A stretch of DNA of 46,986 bases, taken from the NCBI GenBank assembly GCA_023853785.1, contig JAJIRX010000882.1:1-46986 (forward strand). Direction: 5' to 3'. Positions 1-11,787 of the stretch are shown one piece after another. Source of the DNA: Psilocybe azurescens. Taxonomy: Eukaryota > Basidiomycota > Agaricomycetes > Agaricales > Agrocybaceae. A model generated the notes under the pieces. It saw nothing but the letters and a program-made list of their open reading frames with translations, was not told where the DNA came from and ran no database searches. Position 1 is the first letter of the stretch. Each line of letters opens with the position of its first letter. The translations under genes were made by a program, and so were the position numbers.

Positions 1-185
1 ACCCCAGGTATCCCCGTGAAAACTACCCTAGCAGTTCGCGTCTTGAAAGACTCGGAATGCTCGTCCGTCGAGCAGCCACGCAGTATAACCAAGGTATGTT
101 GTTTTCTCCACCACATAATAACCGCACTCAGCCGCTGATGGGATGCTCTACATACATTATCTAATCTAATCCGTTCGGGAAGATC
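1..185 (-). repeat. Dispersed repeat family R1, copy A (partial, at window edge)
   Basis: This is a reverse-strand copy of a repeat also found at about 2423-2670, 34625-34872 and 40176-40345. Shared words include CCCTAGCAG near the start, GTCGAGCAGCCACGCAGTAT at 77-96, and a block near 150-170 that is the reverse complement of the TAATTTAATTTAGA-like block in the 34.6-kb copy. It is more diverged than the other copies and cut by the window edge. No coding frame or terminal inverted repeat is visible, so the class is unknown. Confidence 0.6.
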
Positions 186-1121
186 GACCCGAAACGGCCA
201 ACTGGCTACGCGCGTCGGGAGTTTGTGACCTTTGAAGTGGTAAAATTAGGCTCGTAACATATGCTAAGAGAAACTTGAATCTAGCATAAGATTTTACATG
301 TATGCAAGGGTATGCACCGTCAAATTCCGGGATACAGGGCCCTCGAAAATAACCTCTCCTGGTGTTACAATATTTTTCGAGTAATGCGCGACATGTAACT
401 ATTGCAAAATTCAAATAGGTTGAACTTTCTGAATAGCTTCCAAATTGTCTTTGCGCTTCATGCGTATGTATATGTGATCAGTCTGGGTGATGAATTCAGC
501 CTGATAAATTATATAGAAACACACTACAGAGAGGAAACAGTCAATACCATTGCTCTCTCAGTACATGCATTCCACATAAATATTCAATTCTGGGTGTGCC
601 AGAGTCAAAATATATATTTTGGGAGGAAGTAAAGCGCTCATTTTCTCTCAAGATAACGACAAGACCTAGTTTTAGAGTGGTCTACCTACGTACTCCGTAC
701 ATTCTCTTAGAGATCTTCATGCTTTTAACACTTGGAAATTCAATTCAATGTTGTATGTACCACAATCACCTCACACTGTTTTCTCACTATTATATGCTGT
801 GCATGTTCGTTAGCCCTGAAATTTTGATTGAGCATTTATATAATATACATGTATATACGCCCTGAATTTCAAAGATATGTAAGCGTTTTGTAAGGCAGTA
901 GAGTGATTCGACACCGGTTTTCAGTGATCTTAGTTTGTTTACACTTGTATGGGTTTTTCAAACTCAGTTGGGTCCTAATCGCTACACGCACAAATTAACT
1001 GCCAGTGATCCTTGTTGACAATGGTATTGATACTGATGTCTAGTTCATCACAGTAGTGAACGTATATAAGCCAGCGCAAAGCGCCCAGAGAGCATATATC
1101 GTGCCCCATCACACCCCAACC

Positions 1122-2414
1122 ATGGCTGTCCTACTCTCCCATCCGTTGGCTGTGCAAAAGTCACTGATCAGTGCAAACCTCAATGCTGGAATGCTCTATA
1201 ATTTTTAATGGGTAGATGTCTACATTAATAATCCATCCCTCCAAGTCGACTCACATGCATCAGGGGTCTACACTGTGGTCTACGTGGGGACAATGTACTT
1301 GTATGGTAAGCGTCCCAGCTTGTTGATACAGACGACAACGTTATTGGCCTTTAGTTACCAAGAAGCCCGCCAACAACGGCCGTCGCATTGTTCTATCAGC
1401 CATTTCTGCTTTTATACCTTCTCTGCATGGGAACACTTACAATCCAATGGTACTACTTCAACTATAAAATCTCAATCAACGGAGATACTAGAGAATCGAT
1501 TGCGAAGTCGATACTGGAAGGAGGCGCAGCATTCAAGTTCTACGCGTTATCTGAGTTTCTTTTCTATTCCATATTTGTTGTTTCAGACGGTCTACTGGTA
1601 TGCCAACAAGAATTTTTCTTGACCCGTTATTCTCATTATTCAGACAGATCTGGAGATGCTATCACGTCTGGGGTAGATCCAAGCGGGTAATCTTAGTCCC
1701 ATCAGTACTACTTCTCACAGAGATAGGTGTGTGCCTTGAATACGCTTGCCGGTGAATCTCATTTGTGACTGAGTTTTTCTCAGTTTTCGTCTTCACAGTA
1801 ACGGTTCTGTCCTTCATTACCCGTAGTATAACAAACTCCCCATTAGCCGCACCACCTACAACCATCCCCTAAATGCTCGGGTGGTATTCTTCTCGCTTGC
1901 AAACACAATAATCGCAAGCTCTCTGATCGGTTACAAAATTTATTCCGCCTCCCATGCAAACGATGCTCTGCCGGCAGGACGATTCACTTACGTTTTAAAA
2001 ATTCTATTCGAATCAGCCGCCGCTTATTCTATTACAATCCTTGTCTTCGCGATCAATCAGGTCTTACCAGCGACGCGTCATGTAGGATCTCCATGGTCAG
2101 ATATGGGCTACTACTTGAACGCAATCGTGATTACTGTCTCAGTACGTCACGATCATCTATCTAATGAAATATGTCCATAATTGAATCACTAGGGGATAGC
2201 CCCAACTGTCCTTGTTGCAAGAACTGCCCTTACCAGCCCAGGATGATGCAGATGGGCATACATCCCTCGCGCATCTGGCTTACAACTGCGGCAGTTCCAC
2301 AGCCAGCCAGATAGTGGTTATGACGGGAGCTCCATCAGATTCGAAGTCAATATTGAAACGCACGAAGGCTCTGAGCTAATACAGGATGAGAAGAGAATCC
2401 AATCCGAATTATAA
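1122..2414 (+). pseudogene. Agaricomycete multi-pass membrane protein, frame-broken
   Basis: A spliced gene can be followed with small introns at 1212-1263, 1306 to about 1360, 1598-1647, 1727-1783 and 2142-2192. Exons encode hydrophobic segments around short motifs typical of an unnamed Agaricomycete seven-helix membrane protein family: VYTVVYVGTMYLY, TIQWYYFNY, DGLLIWRCYHVWGRSKRV, SLIGYKIYSAS and APTVLVARTAL. The polar C-terminal tail runs to a stop at 2412-2414. The chosen start (ATG at 1122) gives an exon containing SANLNAGMLYNF, as expected for the N terminus. The frame breaks near 1205 (TTTTT run), 1408 (TTTT run) and 1840-1860, each fixable by one missing base, and an in-frame TGA lies near 2243. 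It is either a decaying gene or an intact gene with assembly indels. Function is unknown; a receptor-like role is only a guess from topology. Confidence 0.7.
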
Positions 2415-2422
2415 ATGCACGC

Positions 2423-2670
2423 TGTGGTAGTTCTAGCCCGTTTGGGCCGAGCTGCCCGAGCATGGATTGAGATTAGATACTGTAGATCATATCAATGGCT
2501 GTGCACGGTTTATGTGCTCGCGCTTTCGTAGTTCAGAACAACAACATACCTTGCCCGCAACACCATACTGTGTGGCTGCTCGACAAGAATTCCGAGCTTT
2601 GCCAGACACGAGCTGCTAGGGTTAAGCCGGATTGGCCTACTCCAGCGTCATTGGTATCCAAATTGTTCTA
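2423..2670 (+). repeat. Dispersed repeat family R1, copy B
   Basis: About 245 bp closely similar to 34625-34872. Shared blocks include GAGCTGCCCGAG, GGCTGTGCACGGTTT, CCTTGCCCGCAAC, GTGGCTGCTCGACAAG, CGAGCTGCTAGGGT and TTGGCCTACTCCAGCGTC, and both copies end at GTATCCAAATTGTT. The similarity stops abruptly at both ends, so these are probably the element limits. No protein, no poly(A) tail and no obvious terminal inverted repeat was seen. Confidence 0.8.
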
Positions 2671-3458
2671 GACACAAGCTGTAAGCTGCCAGATAGGCCT
2701 ACTCCACCGCGTGTATGGAACTGTCGCAACCGACTTCAATCGTATACTCTAAAATATCTTTAGTGTCAATGAGCTCCTCTTGATGATACTATTGCCGGAC
2801 CTGAACATTTGGAACTCGGGGTTCGTAGGATCACGAAGCATGTTCTCTGAGATCGTCAACAAGGTCTATGCATATTATGGTATGAGTTTATTCAATTGCC
2901 AGCACGACAGGTAAAGAACAAGTTGTACTTTGAGAGTGTCTCGTGCTTGCTCTTTGGTAACTTACACGTAAGTGTAATGTCGGGATCTATAGAGTAAGTC
3001 TTCGAAACTTCTGTCCATTCTTATGCTGAGCGGCCAACTGACTAACAGACAGTTGTGGCGCAACAGCAGACGTAGCCTGAAGCGTACGGTGCTCTGCCGC
3101 TAATGCCAAAGCATCATTAGATACGGTCGGTGAATGTACAGATGCAAATGCGGATTCGTTTGGAAAGTTCGGCATTGTGGTTCACGCTGGAGTGTAATAA
3201 AGGGATGAAGCTTGCAAGAGTTCGCGCCAGTTAGAAACTGACCTATTGGGCTTATCCCAGTCACAGATGTTATCAATCGGCGGCAATTGCTTTAACATCA
3301 GAAGTTATAATTTCAGGCGAGGCAAATGTCATTTCATGGGTACTAGGCGTAACTATTAGAAAACACAACGAGCAAAATCACTCAAGAAAGGTTGCAAAGA
3401 TAACATGAGCTATGCCAAAGCGCGACGGCCAGATGAGTGTGAGCGCAGCGCATGTAGT
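2671..3458. other. Intergenic, no gene recognised
   Basis: Only short open frames occur here and none has recognisable motifs or clear splice structure. The right part is the 3' flank of the aspartic protease gene, which ends at 3459. A partly repeated TAGGCCTACTCCA word near 2694 echoes the end of repeat R1. Confidence 0.5.
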
Positions 3459-5005
<1,547 letters not shown>

Positions 5006-5090
5006 GGTTGGAGTTGGGGTTGGGATTGCGTCAAGGCGCACAGGTGCTTCCACGCTCAGCTAGGAGTTGCCAACAACGTCATATTCGGAC

Positions 5091-5678
5091 TAGTGATGTG
5101 CCGGCCGTGAAAAGCCGGACTGAACCGGGCCGCAGGGACGGCTTGTTTAGGCTCACGGCTCAGGCTTGGATTCTGAGAGCCACAAGCCGCGGCTTCGAGC
5201 CGTAGGTACAGTAGATTTTTGAATATGGTTGCAATTACAATCTATCCACAGAAGAAGGCTGGTGAAGATTCTGGTATTACTTACTGGCAAAACACTTCCA
5301 ATAGAATGCAATAGTTTATTTACTGGATGCAGTTTTACTGTGATTGGAACACAAGTATGAATTTTTAATTCAGTATGTCTAAAATAGACCTATTGGGTAA
5401 CTCGAGAGTTTGTGAGTTGTGATGGAAAATTGCATGCATAAATGAGATAATCTTCATTCATCTTTCAAGAGTACCACCTGCCAGTGTATATCCACAAACC
5501 AAATTTATGTTTTTATATATTTCCTTTTTCTACAGAAAGCCAGAGCTCAGGCCATAGGCTTAGGCTCAGCCCAGGCTTTGGGTGGCTCAGACTCAGGCTC
5601 AGGATTCTTGAAGCCTGAGCTACCCAAAGCCAGGCCTAAGCCATGGCTTTCAGGCTGAGCCAAGCCTGTACATCACCC
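5091..5678. mobile_element. hAT-type MITE, 588 bp
   Basis: The ends are imperfect inverted repeats: TAGTGATGTGC at the left and GTACATCACCC at the right. They are flanked by 8-bp near-identical duplications, ATTCGGAC (5083-5090) and ATTCAGAC (5679-5686). An 8-bp duplication with a GTGATGT core is typical of hAT elements. Both subterminal regions are packed with short AGGCT/CTCAGGCT words in both orientations, as expected for transposase-binding repeats. There is no coding capacity. The element sits 86 bp upstream of the protease start codon and so lies in that gene's promoter region. Confidence 0.72.
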
Positions 5679-6001
5679 ATTCAGACTTTCAACCTTGCTA
5701 ACTTAGATAATTACAGTATATAATTAATCATCTTGCTCTGAACCACAAAATAGAGGGCTGCAGCAGTATTGAAAACTCAAATATGCATATCACCAGTCCC
5801 AGTAGCTCTGCACTATTGAATGTAAATATGTATGACCTGATTTTGAGGTACAGCTTATGTAGAGGCAATATTTTAGCTCTGAATATGTCAGCCTGATTTT
5901 CTGTTCTGTTAACAGACTGGCAAAGAAACAGGTAATCTTTGCCAGTATTTCTCAGATATGTACTCTATATCCAGACTGTTGTGTCTCTGGAATAATCAAG
6001 A

Positions 6002-6062
6002 TATCAGGAAAGATAAAAGATATGATAAAAGATAAATGATAAGATAAAAGATAAAAGATAAT
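6002..6062. repeat. GATAAAA-type low-complexity repeat
   Basis: An imperfect tandem run of GATAAAAGATA/GATAAATGATA units. It lies next to a candidate retrotransposon terminus at 6105 and may be part of an LTR; no function is implied. Confidence 0.7.
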
Positions 6063-6104
6063 CATGAGATGAAAATAGAAGTAAATAAGAGAAACCCTGA
6101 CATC

Positions 6105-6120
6105 ACCCTCTCTTTAAGGC
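6105..6120 (-). other. Candidate LTR start with purine tract (retroelement terminus 1)
   Basis: On the minus strand a purine-rich tract (AAAGAGAGGG) is followed by TGATGTCAGGGTTTC. An almost identical junction occurs at 8683-8702. This is what a polypurine tract followed by the TG start of a 3' LTR looks like. The LTR would extend to the left of 6105, but its other end was not located. Confidence 0.4.
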
Positions 6121-6191
6121 ACATTTCCCACAATGTGCTTGATGTCTGGAGGTATTGGACTGGAATGAAAGTGATGATGTTGAAGTTGATA

Positions 6192-7803
6192 CAGTGACTC
6201 AAAAAACTGTCCAGATGTTTTTGAAATTGAACTTAAATTGACTATAATGTCATGTAATCCTTATGAAATTACATGATTTAAAATGTACTGGAAAGCCCTG
6301 CATCACAACTTTTAGGAGATATAGCATATGTTTGTATTTGTTTGGTTCATCTATTATTATTAAATACTTTATAAAAATAACACATCCGGACAGTTTCTTT
6401 GCGGCCCATTGGAATTAACACAATAATGTTTTTGTTATTGTAAACATGTAAAAAAATATCAAATGAATGAAAACATGTTGGAAGTATATAACAAAGACTG
6501 AAACTTTACATTCCCCAAGTTTATAGCCCATTATTCTCTACTACACAGTCATTTATTCTCCTTTTTTAATTTATACTCTAACATTATCTTTATGCCAGAA
6601 AATGGTGATTCTATTTGCAAAACTGATGTCAAACTAGATTTTTTGAAGTCAAATATTTGGGTGATATGTTTTGGGATAGAGTTATTGATAAAAAACAATC
6701 ATGAAGACCATTTTTCTAAGCTCACTCCCTATAACCACTGCCACCTAGTTTGACTTGTCTCCACTGGAAAGGCTGGTACTTCCACACAACTCTACTGCAA
6801 GCTTCCCACTATCACTAACACATCTATCTCCATCTAAACCATTCAAAATTCCTTCAAAAAAGGATCTTGTAGCACAAGTCAAGATCAAAAAGCCATTCCT
6901 CCCTAAAGAACAATACGAAGGCTTGCTTGAAATTTGTCCAGAAGTATGAAAACTGAATATAAAAAGACTAAAACATGTTATGTTCACAGATAAGACCAAT
7001 ATCAATTGAATTAGGTCAGTTGTAAGACAGTAGGTGAGGAAAAGGCTGGTTCTCCTCTCCAAACTCAGCATGTAGAAAACCATCAAATTTGGAGAAGAAC
7101 ATATGATGATTTGGAGTCGTATAACAACAAGTGGTGTTGGCTACATGTTCAGGATAGAAGGCAAGATGTATGGAGAACTCTATGTAAGCAGTTTGAATGA
7201 CTATGTCTTCCAAACTCTGGAGTATTACAACTTTAATCAGGATAATTTCATCTTTTAGCAAGATAATGACCTCAAGCACACATCCAAAAAGGCTCAGAAA
7301 TGGCTTAAAGACCATAAAATAGAGCTTGTGGACTGACCAGTATAATAACTAGATCTCAATTCAATCAAAAATTTATAGCATATTCTCAAAATGTGCTTTG
7401 TAGAATACAAAAAATGCTTCAAAGGGTATCCAGGAGTTGTAGGGCAGAATACTGGAGGAATGGGAGGAAATACCCAAGGAAGACTATGTGAAATCAATCA
7501 ATAGTATGTCTAGAAGAGTTTTAGATGTTTTAAAAGCAAAGTGGGGTCACACAAAGTACTAGTTTATATAGATACCCATATTCCAACAGGCCGCAAAGAA
7601 ACTGTCCGGATGTGTTATTTGTATAAGGTATTTAATAATAATATATGAACCAAACAAATACAAAAATATGTTACATCTCCTGAAAGCTGTGATCCAAGGC
7701 TTTCTAGTACATTTTAAATCATATAATTTCATTAAGATTACATGATATTATAGTCAGTTTAAGTTCAATTTCAAAAACATCCAGACAGTTTTTTGAGTCA
7801 CTG
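6192..7803 (+). mobile_element. Tc1/mariner element A with long terminal inverted repeats
   Basis: The outermost bases are CAGTGACTCAAAAAACTGTC (left) and its reverse complement (right), each next to TA (6190-6191 and 7804-7805), the classic Tc1/mariner target duplication. The inverted repeats are about 214 bp (6192-6405 and 7590-7803), each with a second internal CTGTCCGGATGTGTTA-type motif at its inner edge. Between them is a degenerate transposase on the plus strand. The element interrupts sequence that resembles the 3' end of a retroelement. Confidence 0.88.
6755..7562 (+). pseudogene. Dead Tc1 transposase of element A
   Basis: Shows recognisable Tc1-family blocks in frames broken by several stops: KKDLVAQVKIKKPFL, then a catalytic-core relic reading QDNDLKHTSKKAQKWL (second Asp block, normally QQDNDPKHTS), then a relic of the NPIEHLW-type third catalytic block reading NSIKNL. 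The first DET block is not readable. The end is a TAG at 7560-7562. Many TGG/CAG-to-stop changes suggest old decay. It cannot encode an active enzyme. Confidence 0.75.
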
Positions 7804-7949
7804 TAGATGTTTAAAAGTGAAGAGATTTGGCTTTTCGTATCACTTTCATTGTCAGGCTTGGTGAGATTTTCTTCTTCGTCTCCTTGATTTGCAGTCAATA
7901 ACCTTCACTCTGTTTCTGTGCCCACTGTAGAGCTTTTCTTTTCCCTTTA

Positions 7950-8392
7950 CAGCTATCTGCAAAATAGTAGACCGCTTTCAAAATTTCGTGTGTGCGCCTT
8001 TTGTTTGGTACAAACAGCTCTTTTGGTATTATGACGTTACAGTGTGATTGGGTTTCCACCTGTTATGTATAGTGCCTGTCTATAGTTCAATATATATCTC
8101 AATCTAACACTGTCCGACTCTTCTGCCATGGGAAACTTTTGCTATATCTCAGAAGAACAGAAAAAACTTGTTCTTACGATGTCTCTGCGTGATATGAGGA
8201 CGAAGGATATTGAACTTCGCTACGGGGATCACTTCCCGAACCATTCGACGGTTCATAAGCACTGTGGGGCATCGAAACGAGCAAACAAGGCTTGCGTCAT
8301 GCCAGCTGCGCTTTACCAAAAAGAGCTGTTTGTACCAAACAAAGGCGCACACACGAAATTTTGAAAGCGGTCTACTATTTTGCAGATAGCTG
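7950..8392 (+). mobile_element. TA-flanked MITE family M1, copy 1 (443 bp)
   Basis: The ends are inverted repeats of about 75-80 bp starting CAGCTATCTGCAAAATAG, each next to TA (7948-7949 and 8393-8394). A second, nearly identical copy lies in opposite orientation at 26729-27173. The interior holds the first part of a transposase reading frame, so this is an internally deleted Tc1/mariner derivative and not a random MITE. It lies just left of the gypsy element's 3' terminus. Confidence 0.88.
8128..8364 (+). pseudogene. Truncated Tc1-type transposase N terminus inside MITE M1
   Basis: An open frame begins MGNFCYISEEQKKLVLTMSL, like the N-terminal helix-turn-helix start of Agaricomycete Tc1/mariner transposases, with DMRTKDIELRYG then breaking off into unrelated or junction sequence. 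The last third is the terminal inverted repeat read as protein. There is no catalytic core. If translated it could at most be a DNA-binding fragment able to compete for element ends; that is inference. Confidence 0.6.
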
Positions 8393-8682
8393 TATCATGT
8401 GCCTGTTTCTCTAGCCATATAGATTTTGCAAGATCAGCTTCAAGTTTTTGAGCACTTCTTGAAGGTTGTCTTGTGCATTAGGGGTTCAGATACAACAACA
8501 GAGGTGTTTTGGGAAGCAGGGGATGAAAAGAAAGTGGATTTGATGCATTTGATAGAGAATAGATGAGGCATCATTGATTGGGTTTGGGAGCAATGAGGTG
8601 GTTGTCTTTTAAAAGTTGTGACATGTCAAGTATTTTTGTTTCTGCTTTGGTTCCCATGTTGTTTGACAAAATGAAACTCTGA

Positions 8683-8702
8683 CATCACTCTTCTTTTCCA
8701 CA
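8683..8702 (-). other. Candidate 3' LTR start with polypurine tract (terminus 2)
   Basis: On the minus strand GGAAAAGAAGAG is followed by TGATGTCAGAGTTTC, directly downstream of the chromodomain. This fits a polypurine tract and the TG start of the 3' LTR. MITE M1 copy 1 (7950-8392) and probably Tc1 element A inserted in the LTR or flank to the left, which hides its far end. Confidence 0.5.
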
Positions 8703-8720
8703 ACTGTGCTTAACCATGGT

Positions 8721-9641
8721 CTAGTTTGGAAGGTTTAAAAGGTAGAATAGACATAGTAAAAATTTCAAAAGGCACAAAAGAAAGTCTATTAAAAATAAGA
8801 GCAGAAATCCTTCTAGGTGCAGCAGGATGTCTAGTATGGAATTTTTGATCAGTCTAGAGGCCCCTTTGAGATTATCTGCAAGCTCCCAAGTACTTTCTTC
8901 ATTTGGATAATTTGTCCACTTGACCAAATACTGCAGCTTGCCCCTATAAAGTCTACTGTCCTTGATGATTTCAACTTCCTATTCTGGATTATCTCCAGTA
9001 ATAACAGGAGGTCTAGAAGGTGGTCTTCTTCCAGAAACAGTATCAGGATGATAAGGTAGAAGTTTCACAGTGTTAAACACTGGATGAATCTTCATGCTAG
9101 GAGTTAGCTTAAGTTCATAAGCATTTGGGCCAATGATTTTAGTCACTTTATAAGGCCCATATCTCCTATTGTTTAGCTTTTTAGAAGGCCTCTCAGTCTT
9201 GAGATCCTTTCCATCAAGCCAAACTAAATCCCCAACCTTGTATTTAATAGCTGTTCCTCTGTTTCTATCATAGAATTTAGCCATATCATCAGCAGCTTTC
9301 TTGAGTTCAGATACTGCTTCCTTTTTGGCTTCTTCCATATTTTTAACAAAGGTATCAACTGCTTCCATTTTACTATCCCTAAGTGGTTCTGTGCCCATCC
9401 TTGGATGTCTACCATTGTTCAGCATAAATGGAGTCTGCCTAGTAGAAGCCTGAACTCTGTTATTGTAGGAGAATTCAGCTAGTGACAACCATTCCGCCCA
9501 ATGATCTTGTCTATGATTTATGAAGAGTCTAAGATACTGTTCAATTTCTTGGTTAACTCTTTCAGTCTGACCAACAGTCTGAGGGTGATAGGCTGTAGAT
9601 GATGCAGTCTGAATACCAAGAATTGAGTTAAGCTCTTTCAT
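8721..9641 (-). pseudogene. Gypsy integrase C-terminal half and chromodomain
   Basis: The longest open stretch of the element (9641-8979) includes SSTAYHPQTVGQTERVNQEI with the third catalytic acid E, the AEFSYNNRVQASTRQTPF block and the GPY/F module (RRYGPYKVTKIIGPNAYEL). After an in-frame stop near 8975 the chromodomain continues: LQYLVKWTNYPNEESTWEL, with the aromatic cage positions retained. Chromodomains of this type direct integration to heterochromatin marks, consistent with the TE-dense surroundings. Confidence 0.9.
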
Positions 9642-9704
9642 AAATTTAGAGACAAACTGTGGACTCCTATCACAAGCGATCTTGATAGGTATACCATGGA
9701 GCTT

Positions 9705-10073
9705 CTATACATAATCTCTGTACAACTTAGCAGTGCCTTCAGATGTGACTTGATCTGTGGTGGCAATAATGTGGATCATTTTGCTAAGTTTGTCTACAAT
9801 AATCATGAGGACATTATAGCCTTGGCATTCTGTAAATCCAGTGATAAAGTCCACAGAGATGTATTGCCAGACATCAGCAGAAATTTGGGTAGAGATGAGC
9901 TGGTCAACAGATTTTGCAGGAAATGTTTTGGTTCTGTTACATCTATCACAGCTTCTGGTGTATGCTGCAATATAATGAGACATTCCTGGCCACCAATAAT
10001 TTCTAGATACCAGCTCTATAGTTTTCCATTTTTCTGGATATCCAGCAATATAGGTGTCATGATGCAGTTCCAC
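9705..10073 (-). pseudogene. Gypsy integrase, zinc-binding and N-terminal catalytic part
   Basis: The HHCC zinc finger is seen as LHHDTYIAGYPEKWKTIELV, then YWWPGM, then CDRCNRTK. The catalytic core begins ISVDFITGFTECQGYNVLMI, containing the first catalytic Asp, and VDKLSKMIHIIAT. The usual HxG after LHHD is preserved only in part. The frame ends at a stop near 9705; the rest of the core resumes at 9641. Confidence 0.87.
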
Positions 10074-10352
10074 AATTTTCCTTCTAAGGTCTTTGTCTTT
10101 GGGAACATACAGACTTGGCTCTGTTTGAGAGCCTGGATTTTGAAGTAGTCAGGTTTAAGGAGGACAATATTCTCATTATTATCACTCTTTTTTATAATCT
10201 GATCTCCTAGACAGAGCATCTGGCTTGAGTGAACTTTTACCAGGCCTATGGTGAAGAGTAAAATCAAATCTGGACAGAAAGAGTGACCATCTGGCTTGCC
10301 TTCTGCTGAGTTTCTGGGCAACCATAAAGTACTCTAAATTTTTGTGATCTGT

Positions 10353-10598
10353 CTAAATCTCAAAGGAATGTTTAGTTCCTTCAAGATAATGTCTCCATTC
10401 ATCAAGTGCTCTGATAATAGCCAACATCTCTTTGTCATAGATTTCATAATTCCTTTCTACTTCAGATAGGCTTTTTGAAATAAAAGAAACAGGATGCCAT
10501 TTTCCATCTGATCCTTCCTGAGACAAGACTGCTCCAGTAGCATAATCTGAGCTGTCTGCTTCAACTTTATATGGCTTGTTGTCATCAGAAAAAATCAA
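10353..10598 (-). pseudogene. Gypsy RNase H domain
   Basis: An 81-codon open stretch with hallmark Ty3 RNase H residues: VEADSSDYATGAVLSQ (catalytic Asp in the E-x-D-x-S block), PVSFISKSLSEVERNYEIYD and KEMLAIIRALDEWRHYLEG. It follows the reverse transcriptase region directly and belongs to the same ancestral polyprotein. Confidence 0.88.
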
Positions 10599-10639
10599 AA
10601 TAGGGGAAGAAGTAACTTTTCCCTTTAATTGGTCAAATG

Positions 10640-11530
10640 CTTCCTGTTGTTTTGGGAGCCCATTTCCAGACTGTCTCTTTCTTTGTCAATTCATGAAGTG
10701 GCTTGGCTATGTCTGCAAAGTTCTGGATGAACTTTCAATAGAAGTTTACAAATCCCAAAAATAACTGAACATCCTTGACATTTTGGGTTCAGGCCATTTA
10801 GAAACTCCCTCTACCTTGACAGGATCCATTTCAATTTTTGCCTTGTAAAATAATAAGTCCAAGATATTCAATCATTTCCTTTTCAAATTCACATTTTTCA
10901 GCTTTTAGGTAGAGTTTATTTCTTTGCAGAATTTCCAGAACCTTGTTGACTACCTCCCTATGATGATCAAGAGTCTCAGTGAAAATAAAATGTCATCCAT
11001 ATAGACAATAACAACATTGTCATCTATGAGCCCAATAAAGATGTCATTCATCATAGTTTGGAAAGTAGCAGGACTATTGGTCAAACCAAAAACATGACTA
11101 GTGGTTCATACAGCCCTCTATTGGTTCTGAAGGCTGCTTTCCACTCATCTCCTTGCTTGACTCTGACATTTTTAAACCCCACCTAACATCTAGTTTGGTG
11201 AAGTATTTAGCTTTACTGAGTTTACTGATAATGTCAGAAATTAAAGGCAAAAGATATGAATTTCTGATGGTCATGTCATTTAGTTTTCTATAATCCTGTA
11301 CTAGCCTAAGAGTGCCATCCTTTTTTTGACAAAGAAAACAGGAGATGCCATGGGTGATTTGGAAGGTCTAATCCTACCAGACTTCAGATTTTCCTCTAAA
11401 AAAGCATCAAGTTCTTTTTGCTCATTTGGTGATAGAGGATAAATCTTTGATCTGAAAAGTTCTGAACCAGGCTTCAGCTCAATAGCATGATCCCAAGGCT
11501 CTCTATCTGGTAGCCTATCAAAAGACTCAT
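10640..11530 (-). pseudogene. pol: Gypsy reverse transcriptase, multiply frameshifted
   Basis: Recognisable blocks in shifting minus-strand frames: a palm entry like GRIRPSKSPMASPVFFVKKK, RLVQDYRKLNDMTIRNSYLL, then TKLDVRWGFKNVR, and the catalytic VYMDD motif at about 10985-11010. The TKLDLRxAYN block is altered and a stretch after YMDD is out of frame. The product would copy element RNA to DNA but cannot be made from this copy. Confidence 0.85.
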
Positions 11531-11787
11531 TAGAAAAACCTCTTTAAATTGGTGGTAATGTTTAGAGACTAATTCTTCAAAAGTCTTCTTTGGGGAGTCA
11601 TCTTGCTGATGAGATTCTTCTGATAATTTTTGGGACACAGTGGAAGTGGCATTAATAGACTGCTTTTGAGGATGAACATATGATATGAATATTCTATCCT
11701 TAGGCCCTAATTCAGAATCAGGAGTGTCTTCAATTAAATCTTCTTCTTCTTCATGAAATTCAGGCAGTTGTCTTCTATGAATTGCAG

